Positions 14,834 to 26,508 of a stretch of 31,468 bases of DNA are shown here, in pieces (the first letter of the stretch is position 1; every line of letters begins with the position of its first letter). The stretch lies in contig BNUU01000020.1 of assembly GCA_025997595.1 (NCBI GenBank), forward strand, positions 1-31,468. Direction: 5' to 3'. The DNA is from Spirochaetia bacterium (GTDB lineage Bacteria > Spirochaetota > Spirochaetia > Treponematales > Breznakiellaceae). The notes under the pieces were generated by a model. It was not told the DNA's origin, made no database searches, and saw only the letters and a list, made by a program, of their open reading frames with translations. The position numbers and the translations under genes were made by a program.

Positions 14834-15874
14834 GTGGCAAAAAAACAGACAGAATTTTTCTTAAAAATAGAAGAATTCATATCCGCCCGGCGGGTTTATT
14901 TCTTTGCCGGTATTATTCTCCTGCTTGCGGTGATCCCCCTCTTCGGGTTCAACCGGTACATCATGCGCATCCTCATCGTTATCGGCATCTATTCTATCCT
15001 GACCCTGGCCCTCAACCTGGTCGCCGGGTATACGGGCCAGCTTTCCATGGGGAACGCCGGTTTTTACGCCATCGGCGCCTATACCTGTACCCTGCTGATG
15101 ATCCGCTTCGGTTTGAATTTCTGGTTCGCCATGCTGGGAGGAGCGGTCCTGGCGGGGTTCTGCGGTTTTCTGCTGGGCCTGCCGACCTTCCGCTTAAAGG
15201 GTTCCTACCTCACCATTGTTACCCTGGGGTTCGGGGAGATCATACGGATGATCCTGATGAACTGGGACCCGGTTACCAACGGGACCCTGGGGATCAGAAA
15301 CATTCCCCTGCCGGTTTTCTTCGGCATTAAACTATCCTTTGCGAATAACGGCCTGTACTATCTGGTCCTGGTTCTGGCAATTTTGATTTCTGTTTTCTGC
15401 AGGCTCATTCTTAATTCCAAAATAGGCAGGGCCTTTATTTCCATCCGGGAAGACGAGATCGCCGCCCAGATGATGGGCATTAAAACGACGTATTACAAGG
15501 TGTTAGCCTTTGTGCTTTCCGCGTTTCTTTCGGGAATTGCCGGGGCCTACTATGCGCCCATGGTAGGGTACATCGATCCCAATTCCTTCACCTTTGATGT
15601 TTCCTCCCAGATAATCAGTATGACTATTCTGGGGGGGCTCGGGACCATGCGGGGGATGTACTTTGGGGCGGCGGTACTGATCATCTTCCCCGAGGTATCC
15701 CGGTTCATGATGGATTACCGGTTTGTGATCTACGGGCTTATCCTGGTACTGATGATGCGTTTCAGGCCCCAGGGACTTTTGGGCTGGCAATCGCGGCTGC
15801 CCTACCGGTTTACAAAGGCTGTGCAGAAAGAACTGGAAGCGGCGGGCCTCTTTCATAACGTAAAGGCAGGTTGA
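14834..15874 (+). CDS. livM: Liv-type ABC transporter permease LivM
   Basis: A 346-residue permease starting at GTG 14834, three bases after the livH stop. Family marks are TLALNLVAGYTGQLSMGNAGFYAIGAYT, FRLKGSYLTIVTLGFGEIIR, SIREDEIAAQMMGIKTTYYK and the C-terminal MRFRPQGLLG. It has about nine to ten hydrophobic segments and is of usual length. Tight spacing shows co-expression with LivH. Confidence 0.95.
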   Translation: MAKKQTEFFLKIEEFISARRVYFFAGIILLLAVIPLFGFNRYIMRILIVIGIYSILTLALNLVAGYTGQLSMGNAGFYAIGAYTCTLLMIRFGLNFWFAMLGGAVLAGFCGFLLGLPTFRLKGSYLTIVTLGFGEIIRMILMNWDPVTNGTLGIRNIPLPVFFGIKLSFANNGLYYLVLVLAILISVFCRLILNSKIGRAFISIREDEIAAQMMGIKTTYYKVLAFVLSAFLSGIAGAYYAPMVGYIDPNSFTFDVSSQIISMTILGGLGTMRGMYFGAAVLIIFPEVSRFMMDYRFVIYGLILVLMMRFRPQGLLGWQSRLPYRFTKAVQKELEAAGLFHNVKAG

Positions 15875-15876
15875 AA

Positions 15877-16653
15877 ATGGCGCTACTGCAGATAAAAGGT
15901 ATCGGCCTTAGTTTCGGCGGCCTCCGGGCGGTTGATAATGTAAACATCCATGTTAATCAGGGTGAGATTGTCAGCCTGATTGGCCCCAACGGAGCCGGCA
16001 AGACCACGATTTTTAACATACTTACGGGGATCTATAAAATTGATACGGGAGAAATACTGTTTGAGGATAAACCCATCCACAATCAGATACCCCAGGATAT
16101 TGTAAAGGCCGGTATCGCCCGGACTTTTCAGAATATCCGGCTTTTCCGCAACATGCGGGTCATTGAAAATGTCCTGGTGGGTTCCCATATCACCGCCCAT
16201 TACGGGCTTCCGGATACCATTTTCCGTACCCCCCGGTTTAAGCAGGCGGAAACGGAAAGCACCGTTAATGCGGTTCGGCTGCTGCGGGAGGTGGGGCTTT
16301 TAAACCGGCTGCACGACTATGCCGCCAACCTTCCCTACGGCGAACAGCGGAAACTGGAGATAGCCCGTGCATTGGCAACCGGGGCGCGGCTCATCCTGCT
16401 GGACGAACCCGCCGCAGGAATGAACCCCCAGGAATCGGAGGAACTGCTGCGCTTTGTCCTCAGCCTGCGGGACAAGGGTTATACGATCCTGATGATTGAA
16501 CACGATATGAACGTGGTGATGAATATGTCCGACCGTATCTACGTGCTTGATTACGGCAGGCTGATCTCGGAGGGACTGCCGGCCCAGGTGGCAAATGATC
16601 CCAAGGTAATAGAAGCCTATTTAGGGGGTGTTCCGAATGATCAAAATAAGTAA
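15877..16653 (+). CDS. livG: Liv-type ABC transporter ATPase LivG
   Basis: A 258-residue ATPase. ATG 15877 is chosen over an upstream TTG at 15871 that overlaps the livM stop. Walker A is GPNGAGKT (residues 36-43), the signature region is LPYGEQRKLEIARAL with a Y in place of the usual S, Walker B is LILLDEPAAGMNP, and the H-loop is IEHDMNVVM. The LivG-type Q-loop insertion (GIARTFQNIRLFRNMRVIENVLVG) is present. It acts with LivF on the LivHM channel. Confidence 0.95.
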   Translation: MALLQIKGIGLSFGGLRAVDNVNIHVNQGEIVSLIGPNGAGKTTIFNILTGIYKIDTGEILFEDKPIHNQIPQDIVKAGIARTFQNIRLFRNMRVIENVLVGSHITAHYGLPDTIFRTPRFKQAETESTVNAVRLLREVGLLNRLHDYAANLPYGEQRKLEIARALATGARLILLDEPAAGMNPQESEELLRFVLSLRDKGYTILMIEHDMNVVMNMSDRIYVLDYGRLISEGLPAQVANDPKVIEAYLGGVPNDQNK

Positions 16654-17347
16654 TTTGAATGCCTTCTACGATAATGTGCATGCCCTCAAGGATATCAGCC
16701 TGGAAATACGGCAGGGGGAGATCGTTTCCCTCATCGGCAGTAATGGCGCGGGAAAGACCAGCACCCTGAGCTGCATCACCGGTCTGGTGCCCGCCCGGTC
16801 CGGCGCCATCACCTACAAGGATCGGCCGATTACCAATATACCGGTCCACAAAATTGTGGACCTCGGGATAAGTTTGTCCCCCGAAGGCCGGGAGGTGTTT
16901 CCGGGGCTTACGGTGGAGGAGAATCTCCGGCTGGGAATGTATTCGAAAAAGAACAGCGCCGCAAAGACCAACGAGTCCTTCCGGCGGGTATACGATCTTT
17001 TCCCCCGGCTCAAGGAACGGGTTGCCCAGGTTGCGGGCACCCTTTCCGGAGGTGAGCAGCAGATGCTCGCCATAGGCCGGGCCCTGATGAGCGAGCCGGA
17101 ACTCCTGCTCCTGGATGAGCCTTCCCTGGGTCTTGCCCCCAACCTGGTGCTGCTGATTTTCGAGCTCATCAAGGAGATCAACAAACAGGGGGTTACCATA
17201 CTCCTGGTGGAACAGAACGCCAATATGGCCCTGTCCATTTCCAACCGGGCCTATGTTCTTGAAACCGGCAGGATTGCCCTTTCCGGGGAATCACAAAAAC
17301 TGTTGAACGATGAAAATATACGAAAAGCCTATCTGGGAAATGTTTAG
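16637..17347 (+). CDS. livF: Liv-type ABC transporter ATPase LivF
   Basis: A 236-residue ATPase. ATG 16637 has AGGGGG 8 bases upstream and overlaps the end of livG by 17 bases, so the two are coupled. The GTG at 16628 lies within that ribosome binding site. Walker A is GSNGAGKT (34-41), signature LSGGEQQMLAIGRAL, Walker B LLLLDEPSLGLAP, H-loop VEQNANMAL. It completes the five-gene importer. Confidence 0.95.
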   Translation: MIKISNLNAFYDNVHALKDISLEIRQGEIVSLIGSNGAGKTSTLSCITGLVPARSGAITYKDRPITNIPVHKIVDLGISLSPEGREVFPGLTVEENLRLGMYSKKNSAAKTNESFRRVYDLFPRLKERVAQVAGTLSGGEQQMLAIGRALMSEPELLLLDEPSLGLAPNLVLLIFELIKEINKQGVTILLVEQNANMALSISNRAYVLETGRIALSGESQKLLNDENIRKAYLGNV

Positions 17348-17355
17348 GAGTATGT

Positions 17356-19104
17356 ATGAAAAAGTTATTCAATTCCACAGAAAATCTGATTTATGAAATG
17401 GGAGCCGGGCTTTCCCTGGTGAATACCGCCCTGGTTTTTGACCGGCGCTACAAATTTTTGCGGAAGAAAGAACCAAACCCCAATAAGGTTACCCTGATAA
17501 GCGGCGGCGGCAGCGGCCATGAACCCGCCCACGCCGGGTATATCGGGGAAGGTATGCTGGATGCCGCGGTCTGCGGGGACGTCTTTGCATCCCCCTCCCA
17601 GGTCCAGGTGTACCAGGCCATTAAGGCCTCCGCCGGTAAAAAGGGAACCCTGCTCATCATCAAGAATTACAGCGGTGATATTATGAACTTTCAGAACGCA
17701 GCTTTTCTCGCGGGGATGGACGGCCTGGAGGTGGATTATATCAAGGTCTGTGACGATATCGCCGTTGAGGACAGCCTGTATACCGTGGGCCGCCGGGGGG
17801 TAGCAGGAACAGTATTGGTGCATAAGATTGCCGGCGCCGCCGCCCAGGCGGGGGGGAGCCTCGCGGAAGTTAAGCGCCTTGCCCAAAAAGCCGCCGACCA
17901 TGTCCGCAGCCTGGGCTTTGCCTTTTCATCCTGTACGGTACCCGCCAAGGGAAGTCCCACCTTCTCCCTTGGTGAGGACGAAATGGAATACGGCATCGGC
18001 ATCCACGGTGAGCCCGGCATTCAGCGGGAAAAAGTCGCCACTGCGGAAGCCCTGGCAAAACGTATGGTTCCCGCCATCCTTGCGGATCTGAAGCTGCAAA
18101 AGGGCGGTGATGCTGCCCTGCTGGTGAACGGCTTCGGTGCAACGCCCCTCTTGGAACTGTATATCCTGGCCTATTCCGCCATGGCGGAACTGGACGCCGC
18201 GGGGATCAAAACCTACCGTATCTTCGCGGGAAATTACATGACCAGCCTGGAAATGGCCGGCGCGTCAATCTCAATTCTGAAACTGGATGATGAGTTAAAA
18301 ACACTGCTGGACGCAAAAAGCGATGCCCCGGGATTTATGATAAACGGCGGATCAGAGGCGCCCCAGTTTCTCCCCGCCTTACCGGCCGGCAAAGACCGAA
18401 ATGTTTCGTATAAAGTCCAGACCGATTCCCAATACGCGTGTATCAAGAATGAAAAGCTCACCCTTCAAAATATCATCTACCTGGTTGATAAGATGAGTGA
18501 GATTATCATCGAGAACGAGGCGCCCTTCTGCGAACTGGATTCCCATGCCGGGGACGGAGATTTTGGCATGAGTATTGCCAAGGGATTCCGTTTCCTTAAA
18601 ACCGACTGGGAAGACATAACCGCCCATGCAAAGACCATCGAAAATTTCCTGGACGCCTGTTCGGTGGTGATCATGGAATACTGCGGCGGCGCTTCGGGTC
18701 CCATCTGGGGCTTTGCCTTTAAGTACGCCGCTAAAGCCGCCGCAGGCAAGACGGAACTGGACGTAAAAGGCTTTGCGGAGATCCTGCAAGCCGCGGTTCA
18801 GGGTGTGCAGGAAACCGGCAAACGGGCCTTTGGCCGGGGCGCGGTGGTGGGGGATAAAACCCTGGTGGACGCCCTGGTTCCCTGCGCCGATTCCTGGTCC
18901 GCCTCCGCCAAGGAGGGGAACCGTTTCCTGGAAGGTTTTAAAAAAGCCGCAGAGGCCGCAGTGGCGGGCGCGGAAAAAACCAAGGACATTGTAGCCAGGA
19001 TGGGCCGGGCGGAAAATGCCGGCAAGCGGAGCCTGGGCTATCCCGATGCGGGGGCCCATGCCCTGGGGTTCATCTTTACGGAACTTGCAAAGGGTCTTCA
19101 GTAA
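17356..19104 (+). CDS. Fused DhaK-DhaL dihydroxyacetone-type kinase
   Basis: A 582-residue single-chain kinase with ATP as likely donor, as in the Citrobacter and eukaryotic enzymes. The K domain (about 1-330) has LISGGGSGHEPAHAGYIG (near 47-64) and GIGIHGEPG, whose histidine (about 217) covalently holds the ketose. The L domain (about 365-582) has the metal-binding LDSHAGDGDFG (about 394-404), GGASGPIWGF and the late AGKRSLGYPDAGAHAL. AGGAG precedes the ATG, 8 bases after livF. Fused kinases of this type phosphorylate dihydroxyacetone, but some act on C4 ketoses such as erythrulose. With an isomerase and a second kinase next door, a ketose other than dihydroxyacetone is quite possible. Confidence 0.93.
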   Translation: MKKLFNSTENLIYEMGAGLSLVNTALVFDRRYKFLRKKEPNPNKVTLISGGGSGHEPAHAGYIGEGMLDAAVCGDVFASPSQVQVYQAIKASAGKKGTLLIIKNYSGDIMNFQNAAFLAGMDGLEVDYIKVCDDIAVEDSLYTVGRRGVAGTVLVHKIAGAAAQAGGSLAEVKRLAQKAADHVRSLGFAFSSCTVPAKGSPTFSLGEDEMEYGIGIHGEPGIQREKVATAEALAKRMVPAILADLKLQKGGDAALLVNGFGATPLLELYILAYSAMAELDAAGIKTYRIFAGNYMTSLEMAGASISILKLDDELKTLLDAKSDAPGFMINGGSEAPQFLPALPAGKDRNVSYKVQTDSQYACIKNEKLTLQNIIYLVDKMSEIIIENEAPFCELDSHAGDGDFGMSIAKGFRFLKTDWEDITAHAKTIENFLDACSVVIMEYCGGASGPIWGFAFKYAAKAAAGKTELDVKGFAEILQAAVQGVQETGKRAFGRGAVVGDKTLVDALVPCADSWSASAKEGNRFLEGFKKAAEAAVAGAEKTKDIVARMGRAENAGKRSLGYPDAGAHALGFIFTELAKGLQ

Positions 19105-19107
19105 TAT

Positions 19108-20505
19108 ATGGATCATATAAAACTGGGCTATGCCCCTACGCGGCGGAGTATCTTCAGCGCTCCGGATGCGATCAAATACCGGAAGCTGACTAAAGAAAAG
19201 CTTACCGAACTCGGCATTGATATGGTCGATATTGATGATATTAACAAGGAAGGTCTCCTCTACGACGCCGCCGAACTCCCGGCCATAATCGCCAAGTTCA
19301 CTTCTGCGGGGGTGGATGGTATTTTTGTGCCCCACTGCAACTTCGGTACCGAGTACGCTGTTGCCGAATTAGCCCGGCGGATGAAGCTGCCCGTCCTGGT
19401 GTGGGGCCCCCGGGACGAGGCGCCTGACAGCGAAGGAATCAGGCTCCGGGACAGCCAGTGCGGTCTCTTTGCCACCGGCAAGGCGCTGCGCCGTTTTGGT
19501 GTGCCCTTTACCTATATGACCAACTGCCGCCTGGGGGATCCTGAATTCAAGCGGGGCCTGGATGTATTTATCCGGGTCTGCAATGTGGTAAAGATCTTCC
19601 GCCGAATCAGAATACTGCAAATTTCAACACGGCCCTACGATTTCCTTACCACCATGTGCAACGAAGGAGAACTCCTGGAAAAATTCAATATCCAGCTTGC
19701 CCCGATCCCGATGACAGAACTGGTTCTGGCGATGAAGGATGCGGAGAACAGGAGCGAAACCAAAGAAACAATTGCTTACATTAAGGAGAAAATGGAGCTT
19801 AAATGCGATGAGAGCGTAGCGGCAAAAACGGCTGTCCTTAAAATCGCTATGAAGAATCTGGCGGCCCAATATGACTGTAACGCTGTGGCTATTCAGTGCT
19901 GGAACGCCCTGCAGACTGAAATCGGTATTATGCCCTGCGGCGCCAATTCGCTCCTGACCGATGATGGAATACCCGTGGTCTGCGAAACCGATATTCATGG
20001 GGCCATAACTTCTCTCCTGGTGCAGGCTGCGGCGCTGGGAGAAAAGCGCATCATGTTTGCCGACTGGACCGTACGGCATCCGGATAACGAAAATGGGGAG
20101 CTGCTGCAACACTGCGGCCCATGGCCCATTTCTCTGGCGCTGAATAAGCCTTCCCTGGGAAAGTCAGTTGCCTTTTCTCATCCCGGGTCAGTTTCCGCAG
20201 AGGCGCGGCATGGTGAACTGACCCTGGCGCGCTTTGACGGTGACAATGGGGAATACAGTCTGTTGCTTGGAAACGCCAAAGGTATAGACGGACCCTTTAC
20301 CAAAGGCACCTACCTCTGGATCGAGGTAAAAAACTGGAAACGTCTTGAAGCAAAAATTGTTGAAGGGCCCTATATTCACCACTGCGTTGCCATTCATGGC
20401 GATGTTACGGCGGTTCTTTACGAAGCCTGTAAGTACCTGGGTATTAAGCCGGATCTTTACGACAATAACGATGAAGAAGTAAAGGCCTTCCTTCGGGGGG
20501 AATAA
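19108..20505 (+). CDS. L-fucose/L-arabinose isomerase-superfamily sugar isomerase
   Basis: A 465-residue protein starting three bases after the kinase stop. The overall layout is that of the FucI/AraA superfamily, which interconverts aldoses and ketoses with a divalent metal. The N-terminal half has GVDGIFVPHCNFGTEYAVAELARRMKLPVLVWGPRDEAP, typical of the Rossmann-like domains. Candidate metal ligands are the Glu and Asp of CETDIHGAI (about 293 and 295) and the histidines of IHHCVAIHGD (about 424-425). E. coli FucI is 591 aa, so this is a short divergent member. The substrate cannot be read from sequence. Its place between two kinases supports a sugar catabolic role. Confidence 0.8.
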   Translation: MDHIKLGYAPTRRSIFSAPDAIKYRKLTKEKLTELGIDMVDIDDINKEGLLYDAAELPAIIAKFTSAGVDGIFVPHCNFGTEYAVAELARRMKLPVLVWGPRDEAPDSEGIRLRDSQCGLFATGKALRRFGVPFTYMTNCRLGDPEFKRGLDVFIRVCNVVKIFRRIRILQISTRPYDFLTTMCNEGELLEKFNIQLAPIPMTELVLAMKDAENRSETKETIAYIKEKMELKCDESVAAKTAVLKIAMKNLAAQYDCNAVAIQCWNALQTEIGIMPCGANSLLTDDGIPVVCETDIHGAITSLLVQAAALGEKRIMFADWTVRHPDNENGELLQHCGPWPISLALNKPSLGKSVAFSHPGSVSAEARHGELTLARFDGDNGEYSLLLGNAKGIDGPFTKGTYLWIEVKNWKRLEAKIVEGPYIHHCVAIHGDVTAVLYEACKYLGIKPDLYDNNDEEVKAFLRGE

Positions 20506-20513
20506 AGGGGCAA

Positions 20514-21971
20514 ATGAAGGTACCGTTTATTTTAGTGATTGATCAAAGCACCTCGGGTACCAAGGCGCTGATCTTTGATTCCTCCGGGGATATCCTGTGC
20601 CGCTGTGACCGTGCCCATGAACAGAAGATATCATCCGAGGGATGGGTCTCCCATGACCCCATGGAGATATACCGTAATACCCTGGCCGCCGTGGCAGATG
20701 CGGTAAAGGGATCAGGCATAGATCCGGCGGATATAAGCGGCGTGGGCATAAGTAATCAGCGGGAGACCGCTCTGGTATGGGGGCAGGACGGAAAGCCCCT
20801 CACCGATGCGGTGGTTTGGCAATGCGTCAGGGGCGAAGAAATCTGCGCCGGCCTTGCGGATCATGGCGAAGAGATCAGAAGCCGCACCGGGCTTCCCCTT
20901 TCACCGTATTTTTCTGCGGCAAAAATAGCCTGGATTCTGAAACATTCAGAGGGCGCTCGCGAAAAAAAACTCTGCGCCGGAACCATCAACAGCTGGCTTG
21001 TTTTCTGCCTGACAGGAAATTTTAAAACCGATTACTCCAATGCTTCCAGAACGCAGCTCTTAAACCTTACAAGCCTGGACTGGGATAAAAGGGTGTGTGA
21101 TCTTTTTAAAATCGATCCCGCTATGCTTGGTGAAATCTGTGACAGCAACGCCCTCTACGGCCATACCGATTTTGAAGGGCTCCTGCCAAAGCCTGTTCCC
21201 ATCCGGGCTGTTATGGGCGACTCCCACGCCGCCCTCTACGGACAGGGGTGTCTTAAAAAAGGCATGGGCAAAGCAACCTATGGAACGGGATCATCGGTCA
21301 TGGTCAACATAGGAGAAGCGCCGCTGTTTTGCAGGAATGTTGTTACCTCACTGGCCTGGGGTATAGACGGCAGGGTAAATTATGTTCTGGAAGGCAACAT
21401 CAATTATACCGGCGCCGTCATCAAATGGCTTGTCGAAGATCTGGGCCTTATTAGGTCTCCCGGGGAAGCGGGGCCCCTGGCGGCTCAGGCCAACCCCGCT
21501 GATACAACCTTCCTGGTACCTGCCTTTTCCGGTCTGGGAGCGCCCTATTGGGCGCCTCACGCCAGGGCTTCTTTTTGTGGCATGACCCGCAGTACCCATA
21601 GGGCTGAGCTGGTAAAAGCGGCGGAGGAGAGCATCGCCTTTCAAATCACCGACTGTGTAAAAGCGATTCAGGACGAGTCAGGGCTTGTTTTATCGGAACT
21701 GCGCGCCGACGGGGGCGCTGCAAGGGATGAATTCTTAATGCATTTTCAGAGCGATATGCTTAACCTTCCCCTTTCGGTGCCTTCGCAGGAAGAACTTTCG
21801 GCCACAGGGGTGGCATATCTGGCGGGCATTACCCTGGGCGTATATTCTGTGGATATATTTTCCCGTTTACCCCGAAGAACCTTTATACCATCCATGGATG
21901 CAGAGATCAGGGAAAAGCGATACCGGCTCTGGCAGGATGCGGTACGCCGGGTAATGGTTCCTCTTCACTAG
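20514..21971 (+). CDS. FGGY-family carbohydrate kinase (glycerol-kinase-like)
   Basis: A 485-residue ASKHA-fold kinase with a good AAAGGGG site before ATG 20514. The phosphate-1 loop is VIDQSTSGTKALIFDSSG. The sequence is closest in style to glycerol kinase: GVGISNQRETALVWGQDGKPLTDAVVWQC, INSWLVFCLTGNFKTDYSNASRT, GKATYGTGSSV, and RADGGAARDEFLMHFQSD, the conserved adenosine-site motif. The substrate may be glycerol, a pentulose or another polyol or ketose. It is the last gene of the liv-dhaKL-isomerase set and lies only 27 bases before secA. Confidence 0.9.
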   Translation: MKVPFILVIDQSTSGTKALIFDSSGDILCRCDRAHEQKISSEGWVSHDPMEIYRNTLAAVADAVKGSGIDPADISGVGISNQRETALVWGQDGKPLTDAVVWQCVRGEEICAGLADHGEEIRSRTGLPLSPYFSAAKIAWILKHSEGAREKKLCAGTINSWLVFCLTGNFKTDYSNASRTQLLNLTSLDWDKRVCDLFKIDPAMLGEICDSNALYGHTDFEGLLPKPVPIRAVMGDSHAALYGQGCLKKGMGKATYGTGSSVMVNIGEAPLFCRNVVTSLAWGIDGRVNYVLEGNINYTGAVIKWLVEDLGLIRSPGEAGPLAAQANPADTTFLVPAFSGLGAPYWAPHARASFCGMTRSTHRAELVKAAEESIAFQITDCVKAIQDESGLVLSELRADGGAARDEFLMHFQSDMLNLPLSVPSQEELSATGVAYLAGITLGVYSVDIFSRLPRRTFIPSMDAEIREKRYRLWQDAVRRVMVPLH

Positions 21972-21998
21972 ACAACCGGTTTGTGGTACACTGGACCC

Positions 21999-24758
<2,760 letters not shown>

Positions 24759-24777
24759 AATCGATACAATATTGCGT

Positions 24778-24828
24778 GGAGTTTCGGCTATGCCGAAACT
24801 CCTTAGCCGTTCAGCTTCGCTGAACGGC
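24778..24828. repeat. Palindromic doublet between secA and the SPOR gene
   Basis: Two adjacent perfect hairpins fill the gap between the convergent genes. The first, 24778-24802, has arms GGAGTTTCGG and CCGAAACTCC around CTATG. After TTA, the second, 24806-24828, has arms GCCGTTCAGC and GCTGAACGGC around the triloop TTC and abuts the stop codon of the SPOR gene. The first hairpin matches 23 of 25 bases of the one at 29476-29500. The second has the same size and geometry as 29503-29525 but a different sequence. Neither has a T-tract, so this is better called a dispersed palindromic repeat than an intrinsic terminator, though it may stop or protect transcripts. Confidence 0.85.
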
Positions 24829-26493
24829 CTAATTCGACTTTACAAACGCGTCCTTATACCCGTTGCTTTTGAAGCGCTGGAGTAATGCGCCGCTTTCGCC
24901 CAGGTTGACCGGGCCAACCAGCAGCCGGTATGGGGGTTTACCGGCGCTGCCGGCGGCCTGGACTGCCAGGGGATAGGTTTTGTCGATCCTGGTTAAGGCG
25001 TCTTCCACCGCCGCAGCCTGACTGAAGGCTCCAAGCTGCAAATAGTATTTGCCCCGCTCCAGTTCACCGATGAGGGGAACTGAAAATTTGGCGCCATTTT
25101 CAATTGGAACAACAAAAAGAGATTCATCCATGGAGCTCGGAAGCGTTTGGGCCGGGGCGGGCGTTTCCGGAAGGGAACTGCGGGCCGCGGGGCCATGACC
25201 GGTCTCGGTGGGCCGCGCCGGGGTCTTGTCCTTTTCGATTGGACCAATAAACAGGGATTCATCCATATAGTCCGGGGATATCCAGGCAGGGGCCGCCTGA
25301 GGTGTCTGGACCGCCTGAGGCTGGGCCGGAACGGAAGGACGCCGTTCAATGGGCCCGATAAAGGCTTCAGGAGGAATAATATAATCGGAGTAAGCTTCCG
25401 GGGGCCGTTTTTCCGCGGGGAGCAGGGCCAGATCCAGGGGAGCGCCTCCCGGGACAGGGACAGGGGCCTCGTTCCGGGTTATGGCATTCCCATTATTCGG
25501 CCGGGAACTTCGGGGCGATGGGTCGACCCCTGAGACCTCAGAATCGATATTCCTGTCGGCGGCAATTGTCGGGGACAGGGGCTTCTCGCTTTCTGTTATG
25601 CTCGGAGGAGGATCCCAGCCCAATGGTCCGATGTCTGTGGACGCAGCGGGAAGCTCCGGGCCGTCAATTACGCCGACCGAGCCGCCCTGTGCCCAAATGG
25701 GATAGAGGGTGGATTCGGGGGAATCCTCTCCGGCGGCGGCAAATCCGGGCTGAATACTTTCAGCGGGGTCATTCCAATAAGCGTCCCAATCAGCCTCAGC
25801 CCCCCTGCTTTTTGTATCCGGAGACAGACTGGGGCTGGGATAGGCATTGGGAATATCCACAATAGTGTAACTCAGGTAGGGATAATTCGAAGAGGCCGGT
25901 TTGACGGGGACCGACACGGGGGCGGCCGGGGTTGAAGAACTTGCCGGGCCCTGCTGCCCCTGGGGCAGATTCGGCAAAGGGGCTGCCGAATCCTGCCGCT
26001 GGGCCGCTTTCCCTGTGGGAAGCGCCTGCGACAGGCGTGACTCGAGGTTATCCTCCGGGGCTTGAGCCTTCGTATTATTACCCTCAGGGGTATCGGCGGC
26101 TATCATGGCCCGGGGGTCGTAATCCGGGTCCCCACTGGTGGCAAGCCCTTCGGTAAAGCGGGAGAAGGCTACGGGGTCCGAGGGCACTTTCATGCTGATT
26201 CTGCCGATGGATTTAGGCTGTAAACCGATGCTTTTGGAAGCATCCTGGGAAAGGATTGCCAGAAGACCGGGACTGTCGAGCCCGGCGGATACAATTACCC
26301 GAATGGATTTTCCTGTTTCCAGATTGGTGATGTCCACCACCGTATTCCGGGGAAAAGAATTGGTCGCCGCATAAAACCCTGTGTCGGGGAGATCTCCCCG
26401 GGCCGCCGCCGCGGCCGCCCCTTCCCACACGGAAGCATTGGTTAATACCGTCAGGGCCGCCAAAACAAGAACAAAATTCCGTATATTTTTCAT
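24829..26493 (-). CDS. RlpA-like / SPOR-domain envelope protein
   Basis: A 554-residue exported protein with signal peptide MKNIRNFVLVLAALTVLTNA. The first part (about 35-110, GFYAATNSFPRNTVVDITNLETGKSIRVIV) resembles the double-psi beta-barrel of RlpA. The middle (about 125-470) is long, proline- and serine-rich, low in complexity and carries three copies of an FxxPIE motif (FIGPIER, FIGPIEK, FVVPIEN). The end (about 478-554, GKYYLQLGAFSQAAAVEDALTRI, then YRLLVGPVNLGESGALLQRFKSNGY) is a SPOR domain, which binds septal peptidoglycan lacking stem peptides. A role in cell-wall remodelling or division is likely. Whether the RlpA-like part is catalytic is unclear. It follows 26509-27003 after 15 bases. 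Confidence 0.82.
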   Translation of the reverse strand: MKNIRNFVLVLAALTVLTNASVWEGAAAAAARGDLPDTGFYAATNSFPRNTVVDITNLETGKSIRVIVSAGLDSPGLLAILSQDASKSIGLQPKSIGRISMKVPSDPVAFSRFTEGLATSGDPDYDPRAMIAADTPEGNNTKAQAPEDNLESRLSQALPTGKAAQRQDSAAPLPNLPQGQQGPASSSTPAAPVSVPVKPASSNYPYLSYTIVDIPNAYPSPSLSPDTKSRGAEADWDAYWNDPAESIQPGFAAAGEDSPESTLYPIWAQGGSVGVIDGPELPAASTDIGPLGWDPPPSITESEKPLSPTIAADRNIDSEVSGVDPSPRSSRPNNGNAITRNEAPVPVPGGAPLDLALLPAEKRPPEAYSDYIIPPEAFIGPIERRPSVPAQPQAVQTPQAAPAWISPDYMDESLFIGPIEKDKTPARPTETGHGPAARSSLPETPAPAQTLPSSMDESLFVVPIENGAKFSVPLIGELERGKYYLQLGAFSQAAAVEDALTRIDKTYPLAVQAAGSAGKPPYRLLVGPVNLGESGALLQRFKSNGYKDAFVKSN

Positions 26494-26508
26494 CTGCCTG
26501 TCCTTTAT

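Noticed and set aside
18379..19335. Open frame of 318 codons on the minus strand over the dhaKL/isomerase junction
   Set aside because: Spans two well-supported genes and has no recognisable motif.
24778..24828. The double hairpin as an intrinsic terminator
   Set aside because: No T-tract on either strand, and a near-identical first hairpin occurs inside a coding region, so a repeat is the better explanation. Some terminating effect is still possible.
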